From: Palsa-504 sp963790065
GTDB lineage: Bacteria; Actinomycetota; Actinomycetes; Streptosporangiales; Streptosporangiaceae
Assembly: GCA_963790065.1 (NCBI GenBank)
Contig: CAWBNK010000006.1
Coordinates: 1 to 64,000, forward strand
Direction: 5' to 3'
DNA: 64,000 bases
The translations under genes and the position numbers were made by a program. Below, piece by piece: positions 9,959 through 17,902 of the stretch; the stretch's first letter is position 1, and the number at the start of each line of letters is the position of its first letter. The notes under the pieces are model-generated. The model saw nothing but the letters and a program-made list of their open reading frames with translations. It was not told the origin of the DNA and did no database searches.

Positions 9959-10108
9959 CTAGGGAGTGCAACCGAGCCGCCATGCGTCAGCAAGCCCACC
10001 TGCCCGCCGAGCTGGCCCTTTAGCCGCGTACTGCGCGCTCGCCTCGAGCTCGCGGACGGTACGGCTGAGATGGTGCAACCCAGGGCCGGCCTCGGCCGGG
10101 GTGGCCAT
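9959..10108 (-). CDS. Possible 49-residue protein of unknown function
   Basis: An ATG-initiated frame with strongly GC third positions (MATPAEAGPGLHHLSRTVRE, rest lysine/arginine-rich, ending WRLGCTP). It could be a small gene, or the true C-terminus of the cupin displaced by a frameshift, since it overlaps the region where the cupin frame loses sense. No convincing ribosome binding site. Confidence 0.25.
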   Translation of the reverse strand: MATPAEAGPGLHHLSRTVRELEASAQYAAKGPARRAGGLADAWRLGCTP

Positions 10109-10116
10109 GCGCGATC

Positions 10117-10446
10117 GAGATCGACTCGGTCCCGGCGCGGCGGCGAGGACGAGATGACCAGGAATTCGAGCGCCGCCGGTGAGTCGTTGCGCAGCTGATG
10201 GGGCGCGGCCGCGGGGACGTACACGGCATCCCCGGGCCGGAGCGTCTCCTCGTGATCGTCGAACCGGACCGTGGCGACGCCGTCCAGGATGTAGTAGAGC
10301 TGTTCCACGGCACTGTGCAGGTGCCTGCGTTCGGCCTGGCCCGGCGGCATGCGCTCCTGCAGCACGTGCATGTGCGGCTGGTCGGTCAGGGTCCAGCTCT
10401 CGCCGGCCGACAAGACGTTCCGCGGTGCGGTGGACTTGTTGATCAT
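10117..10446 (-). CDS. Cupin-domain protein, 3' end unclear
   Basis: A small cupin of about 110 residues starting MINKSTAPRN. It has a strong GGGAGG seven bases before its ATG. Motif 1 is HLHSAVEQLYYILDG and motif 2 is LRPGDAVYVPAAAPHQLRND, so a mononuclear metal site is likely. The protein looks finished after EFLVISSSPPRRDRVDL, but the frame has no stop and stays open into YefM. It is also in frame with the MFS gene before it. This suggests a lost stop or an indel. It is third in a RidA-MFS-cupin operon; the substrate is unknown. The end given is where cupin similarity stops. Confidence 0.65.
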
Positions 10447-11667
10447 GTTCCCTCCCGGCTGCACCCGGTCCTGTTCGACGGTAAGCCTGCGGCGCAGCAC
10501 GGCACCGACGGCGACCGTGCCGAGACAGCCGGCGCACAGCAGGCCGATCCAGACGCCGGGTGCGCCGGCCGCGATCAGGCCGGTGGCGACGGCGGGCGAA
10601 ACGATGAACGCGAGCGACTGGCCGAACCCGGCCATCGAGTTGGCCCGGCCCCGGACCCGGTCGGCCGCCAGGCTGTTGACCAGCGGCCCCATGGTCGGCG
10701 CCAGGACTGTCTCCCCCAGCCCGAACAGCGCGGTGAAGCCGAACACGCAGGCGATCCGCCCGGCCGCGGTGATCGGGAGGGCAGCCAGGCCCAGCACCGC
10801 CCACGAGACGGCCAGGATCAGACCGGTCACGGCCAGCGCGCGGCTACGCCGGGCCCGACGGACGACGCGCAGCACGATGAGCTGCGTAGCGACGATGACC
10901 GCCGTGTTGACGGTGAGGGACAGCGCGACGACATGCACCGACACGTGCCCCTCTACCGTCGCGTAGGCCGGCAGGCCGGAGTCGAACGCCGGGTAGCCGG
11001 TGAAGGCGAGGATAAGCGAGGCCACCATGACCAGCCGAAGCCCGCGGTGGGCCAGCACGTCGCGGTAGCCGGACCGCGGCTCGCTCTGGACCCGGGGCCG
11101 GCGCAGGTTGGGCAGGAGCAGGAGAACGGCGGCGAACGCCAGGCAGGACGCGGCGTTGGCCAGGAACAGGACCTGGAACGACCCGGGGTGGCGGACGCTG
11201 GCGACCACCGCGCCGACCACCGTGCCCACGCCGAGCGCCGCGTTCTGGAGGGTGAAGTTGATCGCGAACGCGCGCTGCTGGCTGGCCGGTTCCGGGGTGA
11301 GCCCGGCGATCATCGTCTGCAGCGCCGGGAACATCGGGGCCCAGCTCGCGCCGTACACCAGCAGGGCCGGCAGCGCGGTCGCGGCATCGTGGGCCCGGGC
11401 CAGCAGCACCTGGGCCACCGCCTGGCCGATGAGGATGCCGGTCAGCACCCGGCGGGCGCCCACCTGGTCGAGCAGCACCCCGGCGGCCGGCATCACGATC
11501 AGGCCGGCTGCGGCCGAGGCGGCCAGCAGGGCCCCGACCACCGGGAGGGCCAGGCCGCGCACCTGGTGCAGGTAGATGAGCGTGAACGCGATGACCAGGC
11601 CCGTCCCGGCCATCGACACCGTGTTCCCGGCGAGGAACAGGCGTGTCTGCCGCGGCATCGCGGTCAC
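10447..11667 (-). CDS. MFS transporter (major facilitator superfamily)
   Basis: About 407 residues with roughly 12 predicted hydrophobic segments. MFS features include the loop LLDQVGARRVLTG after TM2 and the second-half equivalents. It is probably an exporter. Its ATG overlaps the RidA stop by four bases, which fixes the start. There is no stop codon before the cupin, so as written it would be an MFS-cupin fusion. The independent ribosome binding site of the cupin argues for two proteins and a missing stop or indel. It is presumably controlled by the ArsR-type operator ahead of ridA. Confidence 0.8.
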
Positions 11668-12050
11668 CGGCGGGGCGGGCCGGCGATGACCGTCACCTCG
11701 ACGAGCATGCCGGCCACCAGGTCGGCGCGGACCGTGGTGCGCACCGGCCTGGCGGGCCCGGGGAAATGCCTCTCGTAGCTGGCGTTGAACTCCTCGAACA
11801 GGGCGAGATCACTGAGGTGCACGAGGCACGAGACGACGTCATCCAGGCCGGCTCCGGCCGAGTGCAGGAGGGCTTCGACGTTGCGGAACACCTGCGCGGT
11901 CTGGCCGGCGATGTCGTCGCTGACCAGCTCGCCCGTCCCGGGATCGAATCCGCCTTGGCCCGACAGGAAGATCCAGTCGCCCACAACCAGCCCGGGAGAA
12001 TACGGGCCCGCCGGCGCCGGAGCCTCGGTGGCGCTGATGACTTCCTTCAT
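11664..12050 (-). CDS. RidA/YjgF-family protein
   Basis: A 128-residue trimeric RidA-like protein. It shows APAPAGPYSPGLVVGDWIFL, TAQVFRNVEALL and the conserved arginine in RPVRTTVRAD, which in true RidA binds the carboxylate of 2-aminoacrylate/imines. It is either an imine deaminase or a specialised relative serving the co-operonic cupin and MFS transporter. GGAGGG precedes the ATG. The gene leads an operon whose promoter carries an ArsR-like operator identical in layout to that of the arsR/phzF gap. Confidence 0.9.
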   Translation of the reverse strand: MKEVISATEAPAPAGPYSPGLVVGDWIFLSGQGGFDPGTGELVSDDIAGQTAQVFRNVEALLHSAGAGLDDVVSCLVHLSDLALFEEFNASYERHFPGPARPVRTTVRADLVAGMLVEVTVIAGPPRR

Positions 12051-12102
12051 GGGTGCGCTCCCTCCAGTGCGGCGCCGGACCGGGTCGCTGAGGGAGATAA
12101 TA

Positions 12103-12122
12103 ATATAGCTAAGTTCCTATGT
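12103..12122. promoter_or_regulatory. ArsR-type operator, ridA side
   Basis: ATATAG-N8-CTATGT in an A/T-rich pocket 52 bases before ridA. It has the same layout as the perfect dyad ATATAG-N8-CTATAT upstream of arsR. The shared sequence suggests both promoters are controlled by the ArsR protein. Confidence 0.65.
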
Positions 12123-12165
12123 CTATGAGGCTTGGGCCTGGGTTGCCCGGGCTGCGCCAGGGGGC

Positions 12166-12480
12166 TCAGAGCTCGTCGCGGAGCTGGCGCTTGAAGACGC
12201 GGATCGCGGCCTCGTCACGCTTGTAGAACGTCCACTGCCCGACCCGCTTGGAGGTGACCAGCCTGGCCCGCGCGAGCGCTTGCAGGTGCGCGGTGGCGGT
12301 GGGCTGGGTGACGCCCAGCTTGTCGGCGATGAAGATCACGCAGACGCCGTCGTCCACGAGGTCTCCGTCGCGCTGGGGCGGGAAATTCGCGACCGGGTCG
12401 CGGAGCCATTCGAGGATTTGCAGGCGCTTAGGGCTGGCCAGGGCCCGGAACACCTCGGCTGCGGACACCGGGGTTGTCAT
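12166..12480 (-). CDS. ArsR-family winged-helix repressor
   Basis: A 104-residue HTH regulator: FRALASPKRLQILEWLRD, recognition region KLGVTQPTATAHLQALARA, and the wing VGQWTFYKRDEAAI. It has only one cysteine (in DGVCVIF), with no CxC metal site, so it probably senses something other than arsenite-type metals or uses another signal. It is divergent from phzF-like, with the ATATAG-N8-CTATAT dyad in the gap, and adjacent to the ridA operon carrying a near-copy. It likely represses itself, phzF-like and ridA-MFS-cupin. Confidence 0.9.
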   Translation of the reverse strand: MTTPVSAAEVFRALASPKRLQILEWLRDPVANFPPQRDGDLVDDGVCVIFIADKLGVTQPTATAHLQALARARLVTSKRVGQWTFYKRDEAAIRVFKRQLRDEL

Positions 12481-12501
12481 CGCACCGTCCTAGGCCGCAT
12501 C

Positions 12502-12521
12502 ATATAGCAGATTAACTATAT
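12502..12521. promoter_or_regulatory. ArsR-type operator, arsR/phzF side
   Basis: A perfect dyad ATATAG-CAGATTAA-CTATAT between the divergent arsR and phzF-like starts (22 and 26 bases away). See the matching site ahead of ridA. Confidence 0.72.
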
Positions 12522-12546
12522 CCCTTACTCACATGGAGTGTACCGG

Positions 12547-13446
12547 ATGACGGCCCTGCCTGGAGTTATCCCGAGCCTCGCGCACTGGCACGGATCGGCC
12601 GAGCTTCATCCGTACTTCATGTGCGATGTCTTCACTTCCGAGCCGCTCCAGGGCAACCAGCTCGGCGTGTTCATCGACGGCCGGCCCTTCGCCCCGGCCC
12701 AGATGCAACGCGTGGCCCGGGAGATGAACGTCGCCGAGACCGTCTTCCTCCTCCCCGCAACCGGTGGCGGCGACGTGAGGGTCCGGATCTTCACCCCGCT
12801 CGCCGAACTCCCCTTCGCCGGGCATCCCGTCCTTGGCACTGCGTTCGTGGTCGGCGCGGCCCTGGGCGCCGACGCGGTGACCCTGGAGACGGGCGTGGGC
12901 TTGGTGCCCATCGCCTTGGAACGCGACGGCGACCGGATCGTGTTCGGCCGGATGAGGCAGCCGATCCCGAGCTGGAAGCCGTACGAACGGGCCGGTGAAC
13001 TGCTCGCCGCGCTGGGCGCGCAGCGGTCCGAGCTGCCGGCGGAGGTGTACCTCAACGGGCCGCCGCACGTCTACGTCCAGCTGGCCGACGAGCAAGCGGT
13101 CGCCGCACTCCGCCCTGACCTGGCCGCCCTCGCCGACCTGGAGGTGGCGGTGAACTGCTTCGCCGGCCGCGGCGGCTCGTGGAAGACGAGGATGTTCTAC
13201 CCGTCCGCGGGCATACCGGAGGATCCGGCCACCGGCTCGGCCGCGGGCCCGCTGGCCATCCACCTGGCCCGGCACGGCCGGATCGGGTTCGGCGAGCAGA
13301 TCGAGATCCGCCAGGGCGCGGAGATCGGCCGGCCGTCGGTGCTGTACGCGACGGTAGTCGGCGAGGGCGACAGGATCGACTCCGTCGAGGTCGGCGGCAC
13401 GGCCCTGATCGTGGCCGAAGGCCGGTTCCGGATCACGCCGGGCTAG
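12547..13446 (+). CDS. PhzF-family isomerase/epimerase
   Basis: A 299-residue protein of the PhzF/diaminopimelate-epimerase fold. It begins with the first-strand motif CDVFTSEPLQGNQLGVF, has the catalytic glutamate in NVAETVFLLP, the AGHPVLGTAF strand and the second-half signature EDPATGSAAGPLAIHL. Family members catalyse proton shifts in small acids; the substrate is unknown. The ATG at 12547 has GGAG eight bases upstream, preferred over a GTG at 12538. It is divergent from arsR and probably repressed by it. It may work with the RidA-MFS-cupin operon. Confidence 0.9.
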   Translation: MTALPGVIPSLAHWHGSAELHPYFMCDVFTSEPLQGNQLGVFIDGRPFAPAQMQRVAREMNVAETVFLLPATGGGDVRVRIFTPLAELPFAGHPVLGTAFVVGAALGADAVTLETGVGLVPIALERDGDRIVFGRMRQPIPSWKPYERAGELLAALGAQRSELPAEVYLNGPPHVYVQLADEQAVAALRPDLAALADLEVAVNCFAGRGGSWKTRMFYPSAGIPEDPATGSAAGPLAIHLARHGRIGFGEQIEIRQGAEIGRPSVLYATVVGEGDRIDSVEVGGTALIVAEGRFRITPG

Positions 13447-13530
13447 CGCCGTCTGGCGCGTCACCGCTCAGGTTGCCGGAATGGCCGGCAGCAAGGGGAG
13501 GGCACGCCGGGACGACGGCGTTGGGCTTCG

Positions 13531-13740
13531 TTGTGCGGCGGGGCGCTGGTGCTGGTTCACGACGGCCGCACTGCCGCGGTAGAGCCGGGTGCCGGATCGG
13601 CGCCGGATGGCTGCCAGGTGCTGGAGGCACCTGGCGGCACGGTACTGCCCGGGCTGGTCGACACGCACGTCCACCTGTGCGCCGACGGTACAGACGGAAT
13701 AGTCACGGCGCGCGACGTCGGGCTGTCTTCGGTGACGGCC
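13531..13740 (+). pseudogene. Amidohydrolase N-terminal remnant
   Basis: The stretch GALVLVHDGRTAAVEPG, then GGTVLPGLVDTHVHLCADG, is the beginning of a metal-dependent amidohydrolase, including the HxH metal ligands. After roughly 60 residues similarity stops and nothing of the 300-400-residue barrel follows. The downstream sequence overlaps a repeated 52-bp element. This is a truncated relic. Confidence 0.7.
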
Positions 13741-13746
13741 CAGATG

Positions 13747-13798
13747 TTGTGGGCCGCCACCGCGGATCTGGCACCGCATTGTCGCACCAGCTATCGAC
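13747..13798 (+). promoter_or_regulatory. 52-bp repeated element, copy A
   Basis: Fits TTGT-N7-CACC-N17-TTGTC-N12-GAC exactly, with TTGT at 13747, CACC at 13758, TTGTC at 13779 and GAC at 13796. It lies ahead of the small helical protein/MaoC/CoA-transferase/acyl-CoA dehydrogenase run. Copy A and copy C share the 19 bases from CCAGCTATCGACGG back to TTGTCGC with one mismatch. Confidence 0.7.
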
Positions 13799-13904
13799 GG
13801 CCCCCACCAGGGAGGGCAATGTCATAGCGACCAACCCTTACCACCACGCGGGCATCGGTGTCTCACCCTGGAGATTAGCGAAGACTGGAAAGGATCTGGT
13901 CACG

Positions 13905-14102
13905 ATGCCGGGAATACCGATCACACAGCAGGCCGAAGCAACCGTGGAATGGGTGCAGGCGCTCGCCGAGGTACACGCGAAGTTCATCGAGGAGGCGACC
14001 GACGCGCTCGTCAAGACCGCCGGCGAGGCCGCGTCGGACGTACCTGTGGCCGGGATGCGATCAGGAACGGCCTGTCGGGCTAGCGGGATCGGAGCGGGAT
14101 GA
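13905..14102 (+). CDS. Small helical protein of unknown function
   Basis: A 65-residue protein, MPGIPITQQAEATVEWVQAL followed by an amphipathic helix (AEVHAKFIEEATDALVKTAG), with an AAGGA nine bases upstream. Its stop overlaps the MaoC start (ATGA), so it is translated with it. The heptad-like hydrophobic pattern recalls phasin or carrier-interaction helices, but I cannot assign a family. The last 15 residues look non-homologous. Confidence 0.55.
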   Translation: MPGIPITQQAEATVEWVQALAEVHAKFIEEATDALVKTAGEAASDVPVAGMRSGTACRASGIGAG

Positions 14103-14551
14103 CTATCCAATTGAGGATGCCGGCTGACCTGCTCGGCATGGTTGGCCAGGAGATCGGCACGGGCGAGTGGCATGCGATCACCCAGCATCAGGTGAACATC
14201 TTCGCCGACGCCACCCATGATCATCAGTGGATCCACGTCGAGCCCGAGCGTGCCGCGAAGGGTCCGTACGGCGGCCCGATTGCGCACGGTTACCTGACAT
14301 TGTCGTTCTGTCCGGTGTTTCTCGACGACGTTCTCAGGATCGATGAGGTGACCGCCGCCGTCAACTACGGCGTCAACAGGGTTCGCTTCCCGGCACCAGT
14401 GCCGGTCGGCAGCAGGATACGCGGGCACGTGAAGCTGGTATCCGCCGAACAGAAGCAGGCCGGCCTCGAGTGCGCGTTCGGGATTCTCGTCGAGCTCGAG
14501 GGGTCGGATCGGCCGGCCTGCGTTATCGAGACGCTCGTGATCTACCGGTAG
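14099..14551 (+). CDS. MaoC-like (R)-specific enoyl-CoA hydratase
   Basis: A 150-residue hot-dog-fold protein. The hydratase-2 motif is FADATHDHQWIHVEPERA followed by GPYGGPIAHGYLTLSF, which carries the catalytic Asp and His. It would hydrate trans-2-enoyl-CoA to (R)-3-hydroxyacyl-CoA or act on a related thioester. It is coupled to the small protein upstream and lies 49 bases before the CoA-transferase, in an apparent acyl-CoA operon. Confidence 0.92.
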   Translation: MTIQLRMPADLLGMVGQEIGTGEWHAITQHQVNIFADATHDHQWIHVEPERAAKGPYGGPIAHGYLTLSFCPVFLDDVLRIDEVTAAVNYGVNRVRFPAPVPVGSRIRGHVKLVSAEQKQAGLECAFGILVELEGSDRPACVIETLVIYR

Positions 14552-14600
14552 TACTGCTAATTACTAAGCGCAGGAGTAATGACCAAGGGAGCGCGGTCCG

Positions 14601-16607
14601 ATGAGCATCAGGTCCATTGTCCCGACGGCCCGGTCTGGTTCGACGGGCAAGGTTGTGTCGGCCAGAGAGGCCGTCCGGCTTATCCGCCACGGCGATACGG
14701 TCGCCATCGGCGGGTTCTTCGAAATTGGCCTCGCCCTTGAGGTCATCCACGAGCTGGGCGCGCTGTTCGAGGCCACCGACGACGAGCCCGCCGCCTTCGG
14801 CAAGCCGCGCGACCTGACCCTGGTGTTCTGCGTCAGCCCAGGCGACTGGGTATCCGATGGCGCCAACCGGCTGGCCCAGCCCGGCCTGGTCAAGCGGATC
14901 ATCGGCGGGCACTGGTCCGGTGTACCTAAGTTGTACCAGCTCGTCGCGGGCAACCAGGCCGAGGGCTATAACATGCCGCTCGGCCCGATGTCGCACCTGT
15001 ACCGGGATATTGCCGCGGGCAAACCCGGGCACTTGTCCCGGGTCGGGCTCGGCACGTTCGCCGATCCGCGTTTCGGCGGCGGCAAGCTGAACGAGATGAC
15101 GACCGAGGACCTGATCGAGGTGATGGAGATCGGCGGCGAGGAATTCCTGTTCTACAAGGCGTTCCCGGTCGATGTCGCGATCATTCGCGGCACCACCGCC
15201 GACCCGGCCGGCAACATCACGATGGAGCGGGAGGCGCTGACCTGCGACACGCTGTCGGTGGCGATGGCGGCGCACAACTCCGGGGGGCTGGTGATCGCGC
15301 AGGTGGAGCGGCTCGCCGAGGTGAACAGCCTCAACCCGCGTCAGGTGAAGATACCCGGCGCGCTGGTCGATTGCATCGTGGTGGCGACGGACCCCCGAAA
15401 CCACCCGCAGACCTTTGGCAGCCCCTACAACCCGGCCTTCGCGGCCGAGGTCCGGGTCCCGCTGACATCGCTCGCGCCGATGCCGCTGAGCGCTCGCAAG
15501 ATGATCGCGCGGCGCGCCGCCATGGAGCTACGGCCGAACAGCGTAGTGAACCTCGGCTTCGGTATCCCCGAAGGGGTCGCCTCGGTGGCCGCCGAGGAGA
15601 AGATCGCCGACCTGATGACGCTGACCGCCGAGCCCGGCGCCATCGGCGGCATCCCTTCCGGTGGTGGCGACTTCGGTACGGCCACCAACGCACAGGCGAT
15701 CATCGACATGCCCTATCAGTTCGACTTCTACGACGGTGGCGGTCTGGACGTGGCGTTCCTGGGGCTCGCACAAGCCGACCGGGAAGGCAACGTCAACGTA
15801 TCGAGGTTCGGCCCGAAGCTGGCCGGCGCGGGCGGCTTCATCGACATCAGCCAGAACGCGAAGAAGGTGTTGTTCCTCGGCACCTTTACCGCAGGCGACC
15901 TCCAGGCCTCGGTCGTCGAGGGCAAGCTGCTGATCGAACGCGACGGACAGTACCGCAAGCTCGTCGAGGAGGTCGAGCACCGGACATTCTCCGGACCGCA
16001 CGCCGCGAGCCAGGGCAAGGACGTCCTTTACATCACCGAGCGGTGCGTGTTCCGGCTCACCACCGAAGGCCTGGAGCTGACCGAGGTCGCTCCCGGCATC
16101 GACATCGAACGCGACATCCTGGCCAAGATGGCGTTCAAGCCGATCGTGACCAAGCCGCGCGAGATGGACCGCCGTATCTTCCGGTCCGACCCGATGGGCC
16201 TCCGGGAGGACATGCTGCGGCTGCCCCTCGCCGCGCGGTTCACCTACGATGACGAACGCAACATCTTGTACCTGAACTTCGAGGACCTCGAGGTTAAGTC
16301 GATAACGGTGATCGAGGATGTCGTAGCGAAGATCAGGGAGATCTGCGCGCCGCTCGGCCACAAGGTCTACGCCGTGGTCAACTACGACGGCTTCGAACTC
16401 GGCAGCGATCTCGAGGACGCCTACCTCGACGCCGTACAGGAAATAGACGACAGCTACTTCCACGGCGTCACCCGGTTCACCACCAGCGCGTTCATGCGCT
16501 CCAAGCTCGGCAGCGCGCTCGAATCACGCGGCGTCGCGCCGCACATCTATGAGTCCGAAGACGAAGCCGCACGCGCCGTCCACACCACCTTGCCACGCCA
16601 GGAGTGA
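14601..16607 (+). CDS. Family I acyl-CoA:carboxylate CoA-transferase (fused alpha/beta) with C-terminal extension
   Basis: A 668-residue enzyme with both CoA-transferase halves in one chain. The first half contains DTVAIGGFFEIG and later FPVDVAIIRGTTADPAGN; the second contains NLGFGIPEGVASVA. The candidate catalytic glutamate lies in LTAEPGAIGGIPSGGGDFG, about residue 343. It would move CoA between acyl-CoA and a free acid, as propionate CoA-transferase does. About 120 residues after the transferase fold (from RFTYDDERNILYLNFEDLEV) make a separate alpha/beta domain not needed for catalysis. It sits between maoC and acyl-CoA dehydrogenase and probably activates the acid degraded by the cluster. 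Confidence 0.88.
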   Translation: MSIRSIVPTARSGSTGKVVSAREAVRLIRHGDTVAIGGFFEIGLALEVIHELGALFEATDDEPAAFGKPRDLTLVFCVSPGDWVSDGANRLAQPGLVKRIIGGHWSGVPKLYQLVAGNQAEGYNMPLGPMSHLYRDIAAGKPGHLSRVGLGTFADPRFGGGKLNEMTTEDLIEVMEIGGEEFLFYKAFPVDVAIIRGTTADPAGNITMEREALTCDTLSVAMAAHNSGGLVIAQVERLAEVNSLNPRQVKIPGALVDCIVVATDPRNHPQTFGSPYNPAFAAEVRVPLTSLAPMPLSARKMIARRAAMELRPNSVVNLGFGIPEGVASVAAEEKIADLMTLTAEPGAIGGIPSGGGDFGTATNAQAIIDMPYQFDFYDGGGLDVAFLGLAQADREGNVNVSRFGPKLAGAGGFIDISQNAKKVLFLGTFTAGDLQASVVEGKLLIERDGQYRKLVEEVEHRTFSGPHAASQGKDVLYITERCVFRLTTEGLELTEVAPGIDIERDILAKMAFKPIVTKPREMDRRIFRSDPMGLREDMLRLPLAARFTYDDERNILYLNFEDLEVKSITVIEDVVAKIREICAPLGHKVYAVVNYDGFELGSDLEDAYLDAVQEIDDSYFHGVTRFTTSAFMRSKLGSALESRGVAPHIYESEDEAARAVHTTLPRQE

Positions 16608-16669
16608 CTGAGGTCCCCTGACAGGTTGACCGCGATATGTTCGACTGGTTCGAATAGGAGGCCTTGGCC

Positions 16670-17875
16670 ATGACGACAACAGACACCGCGCTGGCGCAGG
16701 ACATCGGGCTCGCCCGTGAGACCGATTACTACTTGATGACAGACCAGCTCACCGAGGATGAACTGGGGTTGCTGCACCGGGTAAGGAAGTTCGCGGAAAC
16801 CGAGATACTGCCGGTCGTCAACCCGTACTGGGAGCGGGGCGACTTCCCGTTCGAGCTGGTGCCTAAGATCGCCGCGCTGGGCATTATCGGCGACACCATG
16901 GTGGGCTACGGCACCACGCCGATGTCGGCCGTCGGCTCGGGATTGGTGGCGTATGAGCTCAGCCGGGTCGACGGCAGCATCGCGACGTTCTTTTCCGTGC
17001 ACGTCGGGCTGGCGATGCAGTCGATCTACCTGCTTGGCGCCGACGAGCAAAGGCAGCGCTGGCTGCCGCCGATGGCCACGATGGAGAAGATCGGGGCGTT
17101 CGCGCTCACCGAGCCCGATCACGGGTCCGACGCGGTCATCCTCGAGGCCACGGCCCGGCGGGACGGCAGCGAGTGGGTGATCAACGGCCGTAAGCGCTGG
17201 CCCGGCAACGCCGTGTGGTGCGACGTGATCGTCGTCTTCGCCCGTGACACGGAGGACGGGCAGGTCAAGGCGTTCGTCGTGGAGAAGGACAACCCCGGCT
17301 ACGCCGCGTCCAAGATCGAGGGCAAGGTCTCGCTGCGGATGACGCAGAACGCGGACATCACGCTCACGGACTGCCGTGTCTCCGAGGATGCCCGGCTGCA
17401 GAACTGCAACTCGTTCGCCGACGTCGCCAAGGTACTCAAGGGCACCCGCAACACCGTCGCCTGGGGATCGGCCGGACATGGGGTCGCCGCCTATGACATC
17501 GCCCTCAACTACGCGCAGCGGCGGACCCAGTTCGGCCGGCCGATCGCGAAGAACCAGATGATCCAGGCGAGGCTCGTCGAGATGCTCGCCGAGGTCACCG
17601 CCATGCAGCTCTACTGCATCCGCCTCGGGCGGCTGCTCGACGACGGCAAGATGAGCGACACGAGGGCCTCCCTGGCCAAGTACTTCTGCTCGGTCAAGGC
17701 CCGTCATGTGTGCCGCCTGGCCCGCGACATTCTCGGCGGTAACGGGATCCTGCTGGAATTCCACGTGATGCGCCACCTGTGCGACATGGAGGCGCTCGTC
17801 ACCTACGAGGGCACCGCGGAGATCCAGACGCTCATCGTCGGCCGCGACATCACCGGGCAGAGCGCGTTCGCCTGA
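16670..17875 (+). CDS. Acyl-CoA dehydrogenase (glutaryl-CoA dehydrogenase-like)
   Basis: A 401-residue flavoprotein that would oxidise acyl-CoA to 2-enoyl-CoA and pass electrons to ETF. It shows AFALTEPDHGSDA (FAD/substrate loop), YAQRRTQFGRPIAKNQ, ILGGNGI and, near residue 380, the catalytic base in VTYEGTAEIQTLIVGRDITG. This arrangement resembles GcdH more than short-chain enzymes. The ATG at 16670 sits eight bases after AGGAGG; an in-frame TTG two codons upstream is too close to the ribosome binding site. It is last in the operon and convergent with the PucR gene. Confidence 0.93.
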   Translation: MTTTDTALAQDIGLARETDYYLMTDQLTEDELGLLHRVRKFAETEILPVVNPYWERGDFPFELVPKIAALGIIGDTMVGYGTTPMSAVGSGLVAYELSRVDGSIATFFSVHVGLAMQSIYLLGADEQRQRWLPPMATMEKIGAFALTEPDHGSDAVILEATARRDGSEWVINGRKRWPGNAVWCDVIVVFARDTEDGQVKAFVVEKDNPGYAASKIEGKVSLRMTQNADITLTDCRVSEDARLQNCNSFADVAKVLKGTRNTVAWGSAGHGVAAYDIALNYAQRRTQFGRPIAKNQMIQARLVEMLAEVTAMQLYCIRLGRLLDDGKMSDTRASLAKYFCSVKARHVCRLARDILGGNGILLEFHVMRHLCDMEALVTYEGTAEIQTLIVGRDITGQSAFA

Positions 17876-17902
17876 TGCGACCTGATGCGACCTGCGTCAG
17901 GC
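17870..17902. terminator. Bidirectional hairpin between convergent genes
   Basis: GCCTGATGC and GCGTCAGGC form a stem with one G-T pair, spanning a loop that contains a second TGATGCGACC repeat. It overlaps the stops of the two convergent genes and has no U-tract, typical of high-GC terminators. Confidence 0.45.

Noticed and set aside
10198..11778. 526-codon plus-strand frame opposite the MFS gene
   Set aside because: Sequence is Gly/Arg/Gln-rich with no motif and lies antisense to clear transmembrane coding sequence.
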